In this document: positions 25,298-37,753 of the stretch, piece by piece | How the letters are laid out: each line of letters starts with the position of its first letter | Position numbering within the stretch: position 1 is the stretch's first letter | Assembly (NCBI GenBank): GCA_000697055.1 | Contig: JNDT01002383.1 | Span: 62,001 to 126,000, forward strand | Direction: 5' to 3' | Origin: Saksenaea vasiformis B4078 | Lineage: Eukaryota > Mucoromycota > Mucoromycetes > Mucorales > Saksenaeaceae | DNA length: 64,000 nt | Position numbers and translations under genes: made by a program | Notes under the pieces: generated by a model | What the model was told of the DNA's origin: nothing | Seen by the model: the letters and a program-made list of their open reading frames with translations, nothing else | The model's database searches: none

Positions 25298-28213
25298 AAT
25301 CTATGCAATTACAATAATATACACATTAAAGGGAAACAGATCGTTAGACTTTTGATAAATGATCATGAAAAAAGTTCAAGGAGTTCGGGTGCACCTAATA
25401 CAGTTCCTATTCGAAGCCATTTGGGGACGATCGTCAAGTTGTTTTTTCTTTTTGTGGAAAATGGAAGAAGTTGGCTGTACTGCTTGCTTTTTGTTGAAGA
25501 GACACATAACCTAAACACGGAGAGCTTCCAGGTCTGAAGTATTGCTAAAATGGTCCAGCTTGTCGTCCCTTGGAAAGGTTTGGTTGATATTGCTGGCTCT
25601 TTTCAAATAAGAACTATCACTGTTCCAGAAAAGAGGAGGCATTCAAGGCAAGCAAATAATTCAAAGGGGGATTGGAACCAAAGGTAACGCGCACGGTGCC
25701 TTCGGAAATGATAGAGCGGTCTTTGTCCCGGAGATTGGAAGCGGGCGAGTGTAGCCATGGTCAATCAGCTAACTGTTGAAGTTATGGCTGAACAGCGTTT
25801 GGTGTATCTCGTCAATGTAGAATACTAGAAACGTTGGCTTGCAGCTATAGATGGATATCAGTTATAGTCTGTAGTCAATCAATCATTACAGAACGCATCC
25901 ATCATTCGCTTTTGCATTTTAATCACAATTGGAAGTAAGTGGTTTTGGAGAGAGTCCAGGAACTAATATAACATTGCAACGGATGCCATTATTCGGTCCT
26001 GTTCTCGCCGTTGTACAGTGCTCCCTGTCGACTTCAAGATCTCGATTGTTTGCAGACTACCTGCGAATTGTGAGCGTTGGAGATTGCCTGACAAGTGCTC
26101 TAAGTATGAACTGAGACGAAAGCCATAACTCCGTTCAAATTGGTCCTTTAACAAGACTTCTTGAAAAGATGTGGCGCGAAAGAGCCGTGGGTGATCTGCA
26201 ATAGTTACGTGATGCATAACAAAACGAACAACGTGCCGTGTCATACTTAGCAATCAATCAATCAGATTAGATATTTCTGATATAATCTGTCCCGGACAAG
26301 AGGTTCAAGTATTTTATAGCACTGAACCTGATGCTAACGAGGACTTGAAATCTGCATCAATTTCTTGAAAAAGCGAGGTTTGAAATTAAAGCGAGGCGCT
26401 GTAATTGTTGCTGCCAGCTGAGACAACCATTTAATCGTACCGTGCTGATTTAGGTGTCAGGATCATTGATTCGGTACTTTGCAGCTTCTATCGTTTCGAA
26501 TTTTGATTACCAATTTAATACCCGTTGATCTGTGTATTCACAAAGGAAAGTCGGAGACAGTACAACACACGGCTTAGAAAAGACTCGGCTAACAACCTTG
26601 ACAGATAAACAATGCTTTGAACGCTCGAGATTGTTAAAAAATGAGTCATTTAGATAGTTTGAATATGCTGACGAGATTCCGCGAGACATCGAGCTGGAGG
26701 CATATACGATTAGGTCTCCTTCCGATTTACAATAAAGCATTTGCTTGCTTGTCGAAAGACTGTGATCTCATGATGCTTGAACACTCAAAAGGAACGAAAA
26801 GATATGGGTATTATTTACGAATATCTCAAATGAACGTTTGATGAATCAATTAACAGCGGGAATCGTCAGCTATTTGAATACATCCCTTTCAACTGGATGC
26901 AGTTCACTGGATCTGACACAATTCGATTCCCAGCCCCGTCAAATATTTTTCCTTCACGTATTTCGGCGCTTGTCATGGTTCAAATTTTTATGGCCTCAGC
27001 CCATTTTTGGTGCTGTGCCTCAAAGCTGGAAATGGACATTATCCTGGAATCTTTTTTTGCTGCACAGCAGTCAAATCTTTCCTGCACCATAAGAACAACT
27101 TCAAGTCCTCTTAATATTCCCAGATGGATTCTATACAGTCGATAATCTCTTAGAGGAGGCGTACAGGCATTGAATCGTATCCCAGTTACACTATTGCGAC
27201 GTTCTGCAGGCATTTATGGGAACGAGAATTATAACCATTTTCCGAGCATCCATAGCGTTTCACTCCTCTGCTGATGACTGACCAGAATACTCAACGTCGT
27301 TAAGCTTGAGAAAGCGCAAGGGGAGGCACGCCTATCGGTGATCTTAGGCTTAGGCACGCCGCACGATTTGATGATGAAAACCATTCTTCCCGCCTCGCTG
27401 TATGATTTGCTAGTTCAGCAATTGCTGCAGCGCATACATGAGAGTTATATGAAAACAAATTAGATAAGCTACTGGTGAGGCGTAGCCGGGATATCTCTGA
27501 AGATAGTTAAACTTCGATGTTGGCTACATTGTCAGATATCATCAATGACAGTGATGCTGCAACTACGGTATGAATTTGTTATCGTTCCTCTTCTTCCATA
27601 GTTCCAAGTTTTCGCGTGTGTCTCCCTGGACTCGAAGTTGAGAAAAAGTGGATAGTAAAGCCCAACCCCTGACATGAGAAAAAAGAAGTTCCGTAAAGTC
27701 CGATTCATGAATTGCATTACTATTGGCCAAAATGTCTGGTATTGCTAAGGCATTGGTTGCCTCCAGGATTATTAATTCTGAGTTTTCGTCAAAATTTCAA
27801 GCAGGACATCGGTGTCACATTGCGCCAAAATCATACGACTTCTTTTTCTTTTGTTTTTTTAACTTCTTGCTTCGTATCAGGAGATCCCTGTCGTTGTGAC
27901 TTTCTTGTTTCGATCTGATTACTCTGAGTTATGCGTTGTATGGCCAAATGACATGTTTCGTATAGGCTACACTTTCACCAGGTAGATCAGTGAGCGTCCT
28001 CTAGAAGATCAGGTCAATAAGAATTGCCGAATTGCTTTGGAACGAGTCCAGCCTGAGATTGTTTATGTTCCGGATGAAAGAATTGGAGGATTATACCGGG
28101 GCAGGTCTACCCGACAACTCCGCGGTGCAACCTTGTCCCGCTGATTTGTTTAAAAATGTTGGCCCTTGTTGTTGTTTCCTTTCCCTACACTTTCCCTCTT
28201 TGCAAAACAAACC
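25298..28213. other. Intergenic region without recognisable genes
   Basis: Nearly 3 kb with only short open frames on both strands, none with homology I recognise or believable splice structure. AATAATAT-type signals just after 25297 suit the arrestin mRNA 3' end. The last about 150 bp (CT-rich, including TTTCCCTACACTTTCCCTC) look like the leader of the gene at 28214. Confidence 0.45.
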
Positions 28214-28615
28214 ATGAGAGTTATCACTGAATCAGACAAGGAAAATGCCGCTGCCTACAGTATGAAGGGTTTCTACAGGGGTATGGCACAATGGGGTGCT
28301 GTCGGTTTGGCCGTGTCCGGTGTTCTTTACGCATTTTCCCCTTGGTACCGCAAGACTCAAACCGTAAACAAGGTAGAGCTATAGGGAATGCCAAAATAAC
28401 AGGCGATAAACTAAAAAGGTGGTGCTGTAATTTAGTTTTACATTGTTATGTGTTTCGCCATGGGTGGTGCGGCACACAAATCCGATCGATACATGGTCCA
28501 GTTTGAACGTCGTGGTCGTGCTGAATTGTTGAACGAGGCTGTCCGAAAGAGAGAAGAGATCTTGTATGGCGACGTTAAAGAGGAAGGCAAGAAGGTCCTG
28601 TTGAATGAAGCATAA
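28214..28615 (+). CDS. Small two-TM protein, HIG1/Rcf2-like, probably mitochondrial
   Basis: Two exons (28214-28372, 28436-28615) encode 112 aa. A short polar N terminus precedes hydrophobic segment 1 (GAVGLAVSGVLYAFSPWY). The splice junction is followed by segment 2 (FYIVMCFAMGGAAH), then a charged tail containing QFERRGR and ending LLNEA. The two helices joined by a short basic loop and the Q-x3-R-x-R motif after helix 2 resemble HIG1-domain proteins such as Rcf2, which associate with respiratory supercomplexes; the final Gln of the HIG1 motif is Leu here. The family call is therefore tentative, the gene itself well supported. It is compact, with an in-frame upstream ATG-like start that I did not prefer. 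Confidence 0.8.
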
Positions 28616-28912
28616 ATCCTATACTACACTACACATCTCTCGAACGATCCAAACAAAGGAAAGAACCGCACAACAACAAAAGAAAGATCAACAATCATGA
28701 ATATAAATAACCTGTCTTCGTCCTTTTTCACCATGTATACTACACCGATAACCGACTAAACCGAAACCGATCATTCTCCATTTAGGAAATAAAATAAAAA
28801 GAGCAAACCGTAAAAGGGAATTGACTTAAAAAAGCTTTCAGTCCTTTTTTTTTCGTATTTCTTGGGTTCCAACAGAGTAGGCTCTCTCTTTCACACACTT
28901 CTTTTCTCCATT

Positions 28913-30188
28913 ATGACATCGCTTAAGCTCCTGACTTTTAATGTTCGTCATGACGACGGCCCAAATGCCCAGCACTTACCTTTTGCAGCTGCGCCTCAAG
29001 ACCCTAGTTTTAAACATGAGCAGGCTTGGTCAATCCGCAAGTGGAAGGTCGCGGATACAGTCTTGTTGTACGAGCCGGATATCATAGGCTTCCAAGTAAA
29101 AGCATTTCCGAAGTTTCTCGGTTACATGTCCGACTCAACATATTTGTAGGAAACCCTCTCGCATCAAGTGACTGACCTTGTAAGTCTCTTGGAAGACTAT
29201 GATTGGGTCGGCGTTGGGCGAGACGATGGAGAGCAGCAAGGCGAATACTGTCCTGTTTTCTACAAGAGGTAATCCACAGTGAAACGCGACCTTATTTATT
29301 GAGTTGAAGGATAGAGAAAAGCTCACAGTGGAAAGCATGAAAACTATCTGGTTGTCCGAGGTTAGAGTGAAAAGAACGTCTAACATCGTAGGCTGATAAA
29401 CATTAATTAATGTAGACACCGGAAGTTGCTGGCAGCAAAAGCTGGGATGCTAGAAATGTCCGCATTGCCACGCAAGTCGAGTAAGTTATTCATGTGATTG
29501 CGAAAGCGAACAAGTTTTCCTAACTTATCTTGCAAGATTTAAGAGAAAGCACGATGACCAAGTGTTTACTGTTATCAATACGCATTTTGATCACTGGGGA
29601 GCTGAATCCCGCCAACAGGCTGCGTCCTTGATACTGGACCGCTCGAAGCAGTTGGAACATACAGTTTTCCTTATAGGAGACCTGAACTCAACCGAGGATG
29701 ATCCCGCCTATCTGAAGTTGACATCCGAGCGCTATCATGAATGCAAGGATGCAAACCATACCTTGCATAATCTACAACAACTAAATGATAAGGTGGCATC
29801 CAGATATGCACAGAAGACCGGACAGCCTGTGCGCACAGGTGAAAACAGCATTTCGTTGCCTACACACCGTGTTCTCCGCTTTCCCATGGTCGGCCAACAT
29901 CAGGAAGAGGGAAAGAAAGAGAACACTTCGTTCTTGGATGCACGTTATGAACTTATCACGCAAACGAAGGATGGCAAGGGCCTCAGCGGGCCTTATGGTC
30001 ATGGTGATACTTTCACCAGTTTTGGTGTAGGTGAAGACGCGGAGAAGGCACCATTACGTTTTGACTATATTTTGTATCACTCGTCTGCACCTGTGAAGGT
30101 CCTTCAATTTGCTGTGCTGTGTAACCAGTATGACGATGGTCTTTACATCAGCGATCATCGCCCTGTCATTGCCAAGCTAGCCTGGTGA
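28913..30188 (+). CDS. Endonuclease/exonuclease/phosphatase-fold protein
   Basis: Five exons (28913-29095, 29150-29268, 29315-29360, 29416-29480, 29537-30188) give 354 aa. The metal-dependent DNase I-like fold is shown by the opening LTFNVRHDDG, IIGFQE (catalytic Glu), VGVGRDDG, FWLSE-like TIWLSETPEV, then VINTHFDHWGAESR, GDLNS (Asp and Asn) and the final SDHRPVIAKL (Asp-His). All catalytic motif positions appear intact. No signal peptide or membrane segment is seen from the chosen ATG. The substrate (nucleic acid, phosphoinositide or other phosphoester) cannot be decided. An alternative acceptor in intron 2 gives a stop; the AG at 29314 keeps the frame. It converges with the transporter gene, 55 bp between stops. 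Confidence 0.88.
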
Positions 30189-30243
30189 AGAGAGAGAAAA
30201 TAAAATATGTAATTTTTAATGTACTTGTGCATGTGCCACAAAT

Positions 30244-32595
30244 CTAAAAACTCATAAGAGGGGTATGCTGGGTTCCTCTGGGATATACAATTAATGTGGC
30301 AAGAAAGAGACCGATGGTGATGCCTATGATTGAATCGTGTCAAAACGCGTAAACTTAAAGTTTTCTTCTGTTCGTCTTTACCGATGGATGATTCGATCAT
30401 CGCCAAAGCAAATCCAGCGCCTTGCGTACCGTACTCTGAGGTTGTTCCAAAGAGACCAAGTGCTGCCTTGATACCTTTTAAGAAACAAAAAAAAATCAGC
30501 AACGCACATGAGCACCTTTGTAGCGACTAACCTAATATGCTTGGTACGAGGTAAAAGATCTAACGGGTCTAGTTAATTTTTTTTTTTCATGCGTACTAGT
30601 AGTGACTTACGCCCAAGATAACAGCATCTACTGACATTGTGCCAGTGAACTTTGTTAACAAGTTGCCTAATAAGCCAACGCCAAAGGCTGGAACAACCTG
30701 CAAGATCTGTGAAGGAGCTCCAGCCAAGCACGCCAAGGAGTAATTGATCGCATAGGAAGCGGCGCCCACCACAATCATGACCGGCCAGCGATGAGGCCGG
30801 GCGCGCAGGAAAAGACAGTAAGCCAAACCGAACAAGGGTACCAGCAAAAAATTCCACCATTGCGATTCGTTGGCCACGCAAGTCGAGGCATTCTCTGCAA
30901 TTTTACATTCCCTAGACTGTTCGATTCCACTAGATCGGTCGATCGTGTTGTACAGTTCGGATCCCATGCTAATACCGTAACCAAGCAGGAACGAATAGAG
31001 TATAGCGTACACCATGCGTACCACACCGCTCACTAGTTGCCGTGATACGAGCTCCACAATCGCCACCGCCATCGGATAGCCGGGCAGGATCACGATAAAT
31101 GCAGAAAATGCGATAGGTGTAAAACAGAATTGATATCTTCCCAGTGCTAAAAATGTTTTTTTGTTGGTTCAGTAGAAATAGATAATGATTGTTTACCTTC
31201 AGCTACAAAACCTATAAGAATACAAACTGTTATCTCCCATATCGGCTGAAAACTCAGGAGACGGTCGGAAAAGGTCTCATACATGGAAAATACCACTTAA
31301 AACAGCGCAACGGTTTTTAGTTTGCATAGGGGAAAGGGTCTACTAAACTTACTTGCAAGGGCTGCTGCAATGCCACCTTCCTTCCATCGACCTCCAAAGA
31401 ACATGACGCATCCAGTAAAACTGGCTAGAGCATACACGAAAGGTTTTAACCAGCGTGGATAGAGCGGAGGTTGATTCATCACCTCGTCAATGAATGCCAA
31501 TGCTTCATCAACAGAAACCTCTCCGTAGGACACTAATTTTTCCAGTCGATAGATCTCACTTAGTTTGTACATTTCAAAAGTCTGTGATTGCCGAATAAAG
31601 TGTGTCTCGGTTGTGTGCGTCGCCTGATCAAAAAAAGTCAGAAACATTACGTTCGGCATGTAAACGTATTCGGCATCAACGCCCAACGTGCGTGACACTT
31701 GTCGCATGGCGTATTCAATACGATGGGCTGGACATCCATACAACATCAATGACTTGGCTAGTTTCCGGAGAAATTCTTGTTTTTGCAAAATATTGGCAAT
31801 CTCGAAGGTGATTCGTATCCGTTCGTCCAGCGTAATGGGTTCGAATTGTGAAGCAGTGGTAAAAACGCTATCGATGGAGTTCCTCCGTGAAACCGAGTGC
31901 GCGCCAGCTTTTTTGCGTTTATCCAACCTTGGCACAACGTGCTGGGTTGATGTCATGGTGGAGAGCCAACTGGAAGACCGATGACCCATAGATGGGCGCT
32001 TCGCAGTGTCACTCAGGGTGAGGCTAGACATTGAGATGGACTTGGATAATCGTTTTCGTTTCGATTGCTATATTCATGGATACTGAGTCTTCCTCTTGTC
32101 GTCTTTTGCAGTCAGTCAAACCTTTTTCTTCACTTCCGGGCTTGTTGCTCTTTGTCTCCTTTGCGCTTCCAGTTTCATAAGACTGGCTAAAACGCTTCCG
32201 CCGTAGGAAGCATCTACTTCTTCCGCATCATTCTCTGTTTCACCATAACGTTCAGAAGCGCTTTCATTAACACTGGTGCGTGTAGGTTGTCGCTGTATAC
32301 TGAGCATGCGGTTAACAAGAGCTGCAGACTCAACAACGTGGTCTTGGAAACGAATATGTCTGTTTTTGATATCTGGTTGATCCAAAGCTGCTTCTACCAG
32401 TGTGTTATCTGAATCTCGGTGAGTTAACGATGGTTGTACTTCATTCTCGTCGCTGCTCGCTGGTGTCTCTGTTTTAATCTCTTCCACATAATAGTCTTCT
32501 TGATTAGAAGTGCTCAAATGGATTTCTGGCAAACTTGAACGAGAAGGGCTCCGTAGCAGCCTTGGGGTGGCATTGCTGCTATCACTGGAATCCAT
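30244..32595 (-). CDS. ThrE/DUF1212-type membrane transporter (Prm10-like)
   Basis: Seven exons (32595-32122, 32067-31353, 31295-31197, 31146-30611, 30559-30532, 30474-30382, 30323-30244) encode 674 aa. The first about 250 residues are cytosolic and disordered, with SGGS-like ASYGGSVLASLMKLEAQRR near residue 140. The conserved domain starts KLAKSLMLYGCPAHRIEYAMRQVSRTLGV and contains about ten hydrophobic helices. This is the ThrE family (threonine/serine exporter type), which includes budding-yeast Prm10 and is common in fungi with long N termini. Exon 5 is a 28-nt micro-exon (FYLVPSIL). Transport substrate is unproven. Exon 1 uses a GTTTGA donor, which is weak but preserves frame. Confidence 0.88.
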
Positions 32596-34639
32596 AAAGA
32601 AAAAAAAACGAAAAAGAAAGGAAAGCGGAAAAAGACGGTGAGCGTCCGATCGGCATCAAAAAATCTGATTTAGGTTCGAGACTTGGGTTTATGTTCGTCT
32701 TACCCAACCGGAAAATTTCAAGTTCCATTAGGGTTCACACTAAAAAACTGTGTGCATTGATCAGAAAAGGCGATGGCGCTGTGTATATTTTTTAATACCG
32801 AATCCCGACTGGCAAAACCTATTATGTTAGTGGTATAGAATCTCAGAACCGTCTGGTAATTTTGATATGTGTTGCACACGCCATGCGGAATCAGTTTTGA
32901 AGTGATGCGCAGAAAGCACGCCCCGCCGATGCAGGAGTAACATTGAATCAGCATGGATGAATGATAAAAAGGTTTTCTTGTTGCACAATCAAACAAACAC
33001 CACTCGAAAAACAACGGGTGACACAACAAACTGGTTCTATTGGCCAGCCCAAATAATTTTCAACATACAAAAAATCTGTAAATAGAACAATAGAACCTAC
33101 CGTGAACTTCACTCCGACTGCCAGTTTGTCTTGTCAGTGGGAAAACCTATCTGCCGTGTCAATACCAATAACAAGGCACATTTGTAATGTCATTCATACT
33201 AGGACAGTTGCTGCAGGATAGCTTTATGTATAGAGGAAATGTTTTATCATACTCCAACTTTAATCTGTTCCTTAAACTGATTACAGCTGACGTGTTTTTT
33301 CCACGGTACATCATGCATCCTTGTACATCGATCTTTTGCTTCATTATTTTCCCAATGAACCGGACGTCGGTACTTGAAAAATATCGGTTAGAATAGATTT
33401 GTATTTCGTACGATGGTAACGGTTGACCATAAATGTCCTCAACGAAACTCTAGATCACTTGCTCTCCGAAGCAACGTGGGTGCAATGTGTCTGTTTTGTA
33501 CTACTTTGCGTAACCTTCTCGGAAATGAAGTTGTTTTCATAAAGCTTTGGAATCACAGGTACAACTGCTTGGCTATGGAACTTGCGCACGTACATCACGT
33601 TTGTAGTACGGTAGCTTCAATATGCTACTACTAAACTTTCGCTTCCTTGCATTTTAAGCTAGATGGTGGGAAAATCCGTGAAGCAAAATTGTTTCCTAAA
33701 TCGGAGAATCTGAAAGCCTGTGTTCTGGGCGAATAGAGAGAAAGCAAACATCCATTTGATCTTTGTATCGTGAGGAGCAACAACAAAACGAAAATGCAAA
33801 AAACAGTGGAAAAAACCGTGGCATGAAAAGAAAGGTCTTAGTATCTAAGAGCCATCATTGGACCTTCAAAAAGAGGCTTCAGTCGGTGGTAAATCTGTCA
33901 AGTTGGGAATACTGTAATTCGAAAACCTAATAACTTGGCACATCGCACTGTAGCAACGTGCTTACTAATTGTAGGAATCCAAACCTGATCTGAATTTAAA
34001 GGCATCATGCTACATAATATATCTAAGATATTTTAGCACTGTCTGCGATACTCTCAAGTTATCCAACGCAGCGACAAAGAAGTGTCAGGACGGGATGGAT
34101 GCATTTGATTCTTTTAATTGCCAAGTATACTGTGAAAAAGCAAAAAGAAGAAGGACAAGACTTTTCACAAGTAGATGCGGATTTCTGCTAAGGACCTTTG
34201 CAGTTAGTATCCTTCGACAAATCAAGAATATTTTGAACTACCGAGCATCTGATACAACGCATGTGCAACTTCGGATTTACTGGATTTTGGGTGAGCCTTT
34301 GCATCAAATAAATATTACATTACGTTTAAGCCGAATAGATTTTGCACTGGTGATGCGTCCCAGAGTCTTACATTGTGGGTACTTCAGTGATGTATTCCCG
34401 GGATCCCACCGGAAGCAGTAAAAATGTTTCACGATAAGGACAAGTTCCACCCAAAATGATCCGTATTTAAAAGGACGCACGAATTCTTTTTTTTTTCTTT
34501 GGCTCTGTTTTCTTTATTACATCCCCCGGTACGTACTGGGATTTATTATACATACGGGATTCCTCATGTCTTTTTGTCTATTGTTCAGACTCACGGTCGT
34601 TAAACACAATAGCCGGCTATCAATGCCGTGCCGATCCCA

Positions 34640-34920
34640 ACTCGCCGGCCCCACCCGCTACGGTGCGGGGCTGGCCCCTGTCGAATGGCAGGAGTGCCCT
34701 TCAGGGGTAAGTAAAAGACATCAAAACATCTTTCATTTACTAACCGTGAATGCCGTTTTATGCTGCTCCAATATATTATGCGTCCACCGAGGACCATGAT
34801 GATGTAAGTAAACGTATGATTCTGTTGCCAATTCATTAACCATGACCGTATATTTTACTTTTCTCTCAGCGCAAATTTGGTTCTCCATGGACGCATAATT
34901 TATTTAGGAGTAGCGTAAAA
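34640..34920 (+). repeat. Dispersed structured repeat, copy A (most complete)
   Basis: From left to right: a GC hairpin (CCCGC TACGGT GCGGG), a second small hairpin, and a 40-nt near-palindrome 34706-34745 (GGTAAGTAAA...TTTACTAACC). An outer arm ATTATGCGTCCACC.GAGGACCA (34775-34796) is matched by its inverted partner at 34878-34899 (TGGTTCTCCATGGACGCATAAT). Between the arms is a perfect-looking intron: GTAAGTAAAC at 34804, ATTAACC, then TTTTCTCTCAG at 34869. Related copies lie at 5371-5540, 58640-58890 and (minus) 60449-60560. No coding capacity. It could be a MITE, a SINE-like or structured RNA element, or an introner-type sequence. Confidence 0.8.
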
Positions 34921-37676
34921 TAAGTACGAAGGCTAGTCGGAATGTTCGTTCTCTGAAACGACCAATCACGCATAGCTATAATGAAAGTGTTGCCATTTTA
35001 AGTAATGCGGAAAAAGTTATTCTGTTAACTTACTCGAGTAAGACTGTCGGCATAATCAATAGTATCTTGATCGATAGTGTCCAAAGTCTGAACAGCTGAC
35101 GCTCTCACCCTATGCTGTGCTGGTGAAATTTTGTCATACACAACTGTTCCTAATCAATAATACAGGCACAACTCCGCTGAAGTCGATTATCTAGAAAAAT
35201 CCTCAATATTAGTTCCTTGTTCTTCCTTAAGAATAAATTACATGCAACCGAGATTCACGACCTCCACACTCTGCATACCTTGGCCACTGACGCTTTGCTT
35301 TCGCTTGGTCTGATATCCAAAACTAAATGTCTACTTTCACCACTATGATATGTGTATCAGATTCCTTGATGCTTTCATCGCTCCCTAGGGTGGCGTCAAC
35401 AGAGACTGGCTGTTCCCCAAATGACTGGTCTCGGTGGCATTTCTTCGTTTTCTAAAATAAATGAATGCGATGCTCGCATGTGAGTCGACCAGCTTCTGGG
35501 TGCGCGGATATAACTGTGCCGACGATAACGTGCATGGGGTGACGGAGGAAGCTGTTGATCCATTTCAAAGACTCCGTCCATGTCTCCTGCAGGATCCCCA
35601 GGGCGGTTGACGGTAGTGCCAGCATAACTGAGCGTGTCTCTCCATTATCAGGAAGCAGACAAATGGTCCGGCACGTGTATAAGATAATCACCCGTCTACC
35701 TCAAGACATTTATGAGTTATGTTTTGATGGATGTAACATTTTTGTGCTGAACGATCATTTACAGGTCGCGGCCCTTGGCTGTATCGGGAGTAGATGATTC
35801 ATACAAAGCGGATCCCTCAAACGGCTTTCCATATATGTGGAGTCATATCATTCTGAGCAGGAAAAAAACCGATGATCTGGTTTTACTGTCCGTTTGTCAT
35901 ACGTTATCTGTCCTCGCCGTCATCAATGCTTTCGTGCTTGCAAGGAATAGGTAAAAGTTATTGCGTAGCTTAAACGTTTAGTTGAGGACGTCGTACGGTA
36001 TATGATATTCGTTCTGACGATTTGAAGTAATTTCTGTGCCTTTTGCCACCAACTTGCAATATCGACGCTTGTAACAAGACCTGTGAAAGCTGTTTTACCA
36101 CGAAGAGTGATTGCAACTTGACTTTTACGACGCATTGGAGAGCTAGATAGCATAGTAAAAGTTCACGGGCAAAAGGGAAAGAAAGAAAGAAAGAAAAGGA
36201 AGGGAAAATGGGATCTGAAGTATTATGACAGAGCTCGATCCATTAATTGAATCGGAATCGAAAATAAGATCAAGCTCGTACGGGCAGCACAAGACAATGC
36301 AGTCATAGCATAAAACGCGAAGAGGGTGCTTCTTAACCAGATTTTGCCTCTCCATTATCTGAGTGTCTTTATGCTCAGACCCATCTTCTAGCCAGGTACG
36401 GCAAAACAGCACGTACAATTTACACCTTCGTCATTGCTATACTTAAGTTGATGTTTAATTAATAGGCTGTACGTCAACGCAATCATCATCGTTGATATGC
36501 GGATGACATGGTGCCATACGTGAAATGACAGAAGGACCAATGACAGATCCTGTACTTGCGCGAATTAAAAGTCAACGCACTTTCGATACGAGCATCGCGC
36601 GTCGAGAATGCCAACTTACCGTCGCACATGGTTGTAGAGAAGACAAGATACAGCCAGGACGCAGCAGAATAAGACGTAACTTGTAAAAAAACTTGCTTCC
36701 ACTTACTGAGAATCGTCGTGGAAAAACTTTCATTATGCTCCTGTACAGTTGCTGGGTCCGATAAATACATGCAGGCTGGTACCAAAATCCGATAAAAAAG
36801 AAGAAATGGTGGTGCCTTCCAGGAAGATGGTTACCTTGTCATACAAGCAACATCGCATGGATATATAACAGGCTAGAAAGGTTATCTGGTTTTAGCAGCA
36901 TTTATCTCCCGTCGAAAAGGTTGGGAAGTTTCGCAGGTGGTAAGCCATACATGTTTCCGTAGTCTTATCCCATCATACCTAGCTGTAACGTTATCACCAA
37001 AGCGTACGATAGCCGTCTATTACTGAGGTAGGTTCACAATAAAATAGGCGGACCCCTACAAACCGCTCCTGCTTATCGTGATCTAACCAAGTTAGTACTC
37101 TCATTGCACTGTCTTTTGCTTCTGGCAGATTTTACTTCTGGTGCCTTGGATAGCTATCAACAAGCTTTCGTGCAAGGAATATGTAATAATCAGGGAGAAG
37201 AAAAGAAATCTACGTTTAACGTAGATCTGCTTTAAACCTGTACACTGTAGGTAAACGTAAAATATGCCAGCTCCCAAGCGTGTGAAAGGGTTTGGCGGAA
37301 GAGAACGTACTCGATCGGGATTTTCCGTAATTAGAAAATCAAATGCATGGTTCTCTACATGAGAGTTCGGAGAACGCAACGTGGCTTGCGTAGTTAGTAC
37401 CACATCGGGAAGTCGGGGGGAGGGACCTGGTAAGAAAGGAATCGAATGCAATCTACGATAATTTTTCAGGCAGCGCAAATTCGCATGCACAACAGATTTG
37501 TTTTACATACAATCAAGTAATTGCATAACTTTTTACGTCAATGCACTCAACCACATGGAAAACTTTTCCAATTACTATAAACAGTGGATCTAAAACAAAC
37601 CGTTGTTGGGCAATAAAGCATTTGTTTGGCTCTCTTTTAACCTATTCGTCTTGTAAGTAATAATTTCAGCCGGAGC

Positions 37677-37684
37677 TATAAAAG
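37677..37684 (+). promoter_or_regulatory. TATA box of multi-pass membrane protein gene
   Basis: TATAAAAG lies only 14 bp before an in-frame ATG at 37691, so transcription should start after that ATG. It therefore supports the ATG at 37754 as the real start of the downstream gene. Confidence 0.6.
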
Positions 37685-37753
37685 TGATAAATGAAACCAG
37701 GGTTCAACCAGTCTTTCTGGGCGTTCTTCTTCTCTTTCTTTTACCCTATCAGG

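Larger units (their letters stand above)
32596..37753. other. Long intergenic region with one structured repeat
   Basis: About 5.1 kb without a gene I can assemble. Open frames are short and unlike known proteins. The only clear structures are the dispersed repeat at 34640-34920 and a TTTC/CTTT microsatellite-like tract near 36176-36200. The right end carries the promoter of the membrane-protein gene at 37754. Confidence 0.5.

Noticed and set aside
27262..27300. CTGATGA core suggesting a hammerhead ribozyme
   Set aside because: The required GAAA segment and flanking stems I-III are not found around it.
37691..37753. Upstream in-frame ATG as start of the multi-pass membrane protein
   Set aside because: A TATAAAAG box sits only 14 bp before it, so transcripts should begin downstream of that ATG.
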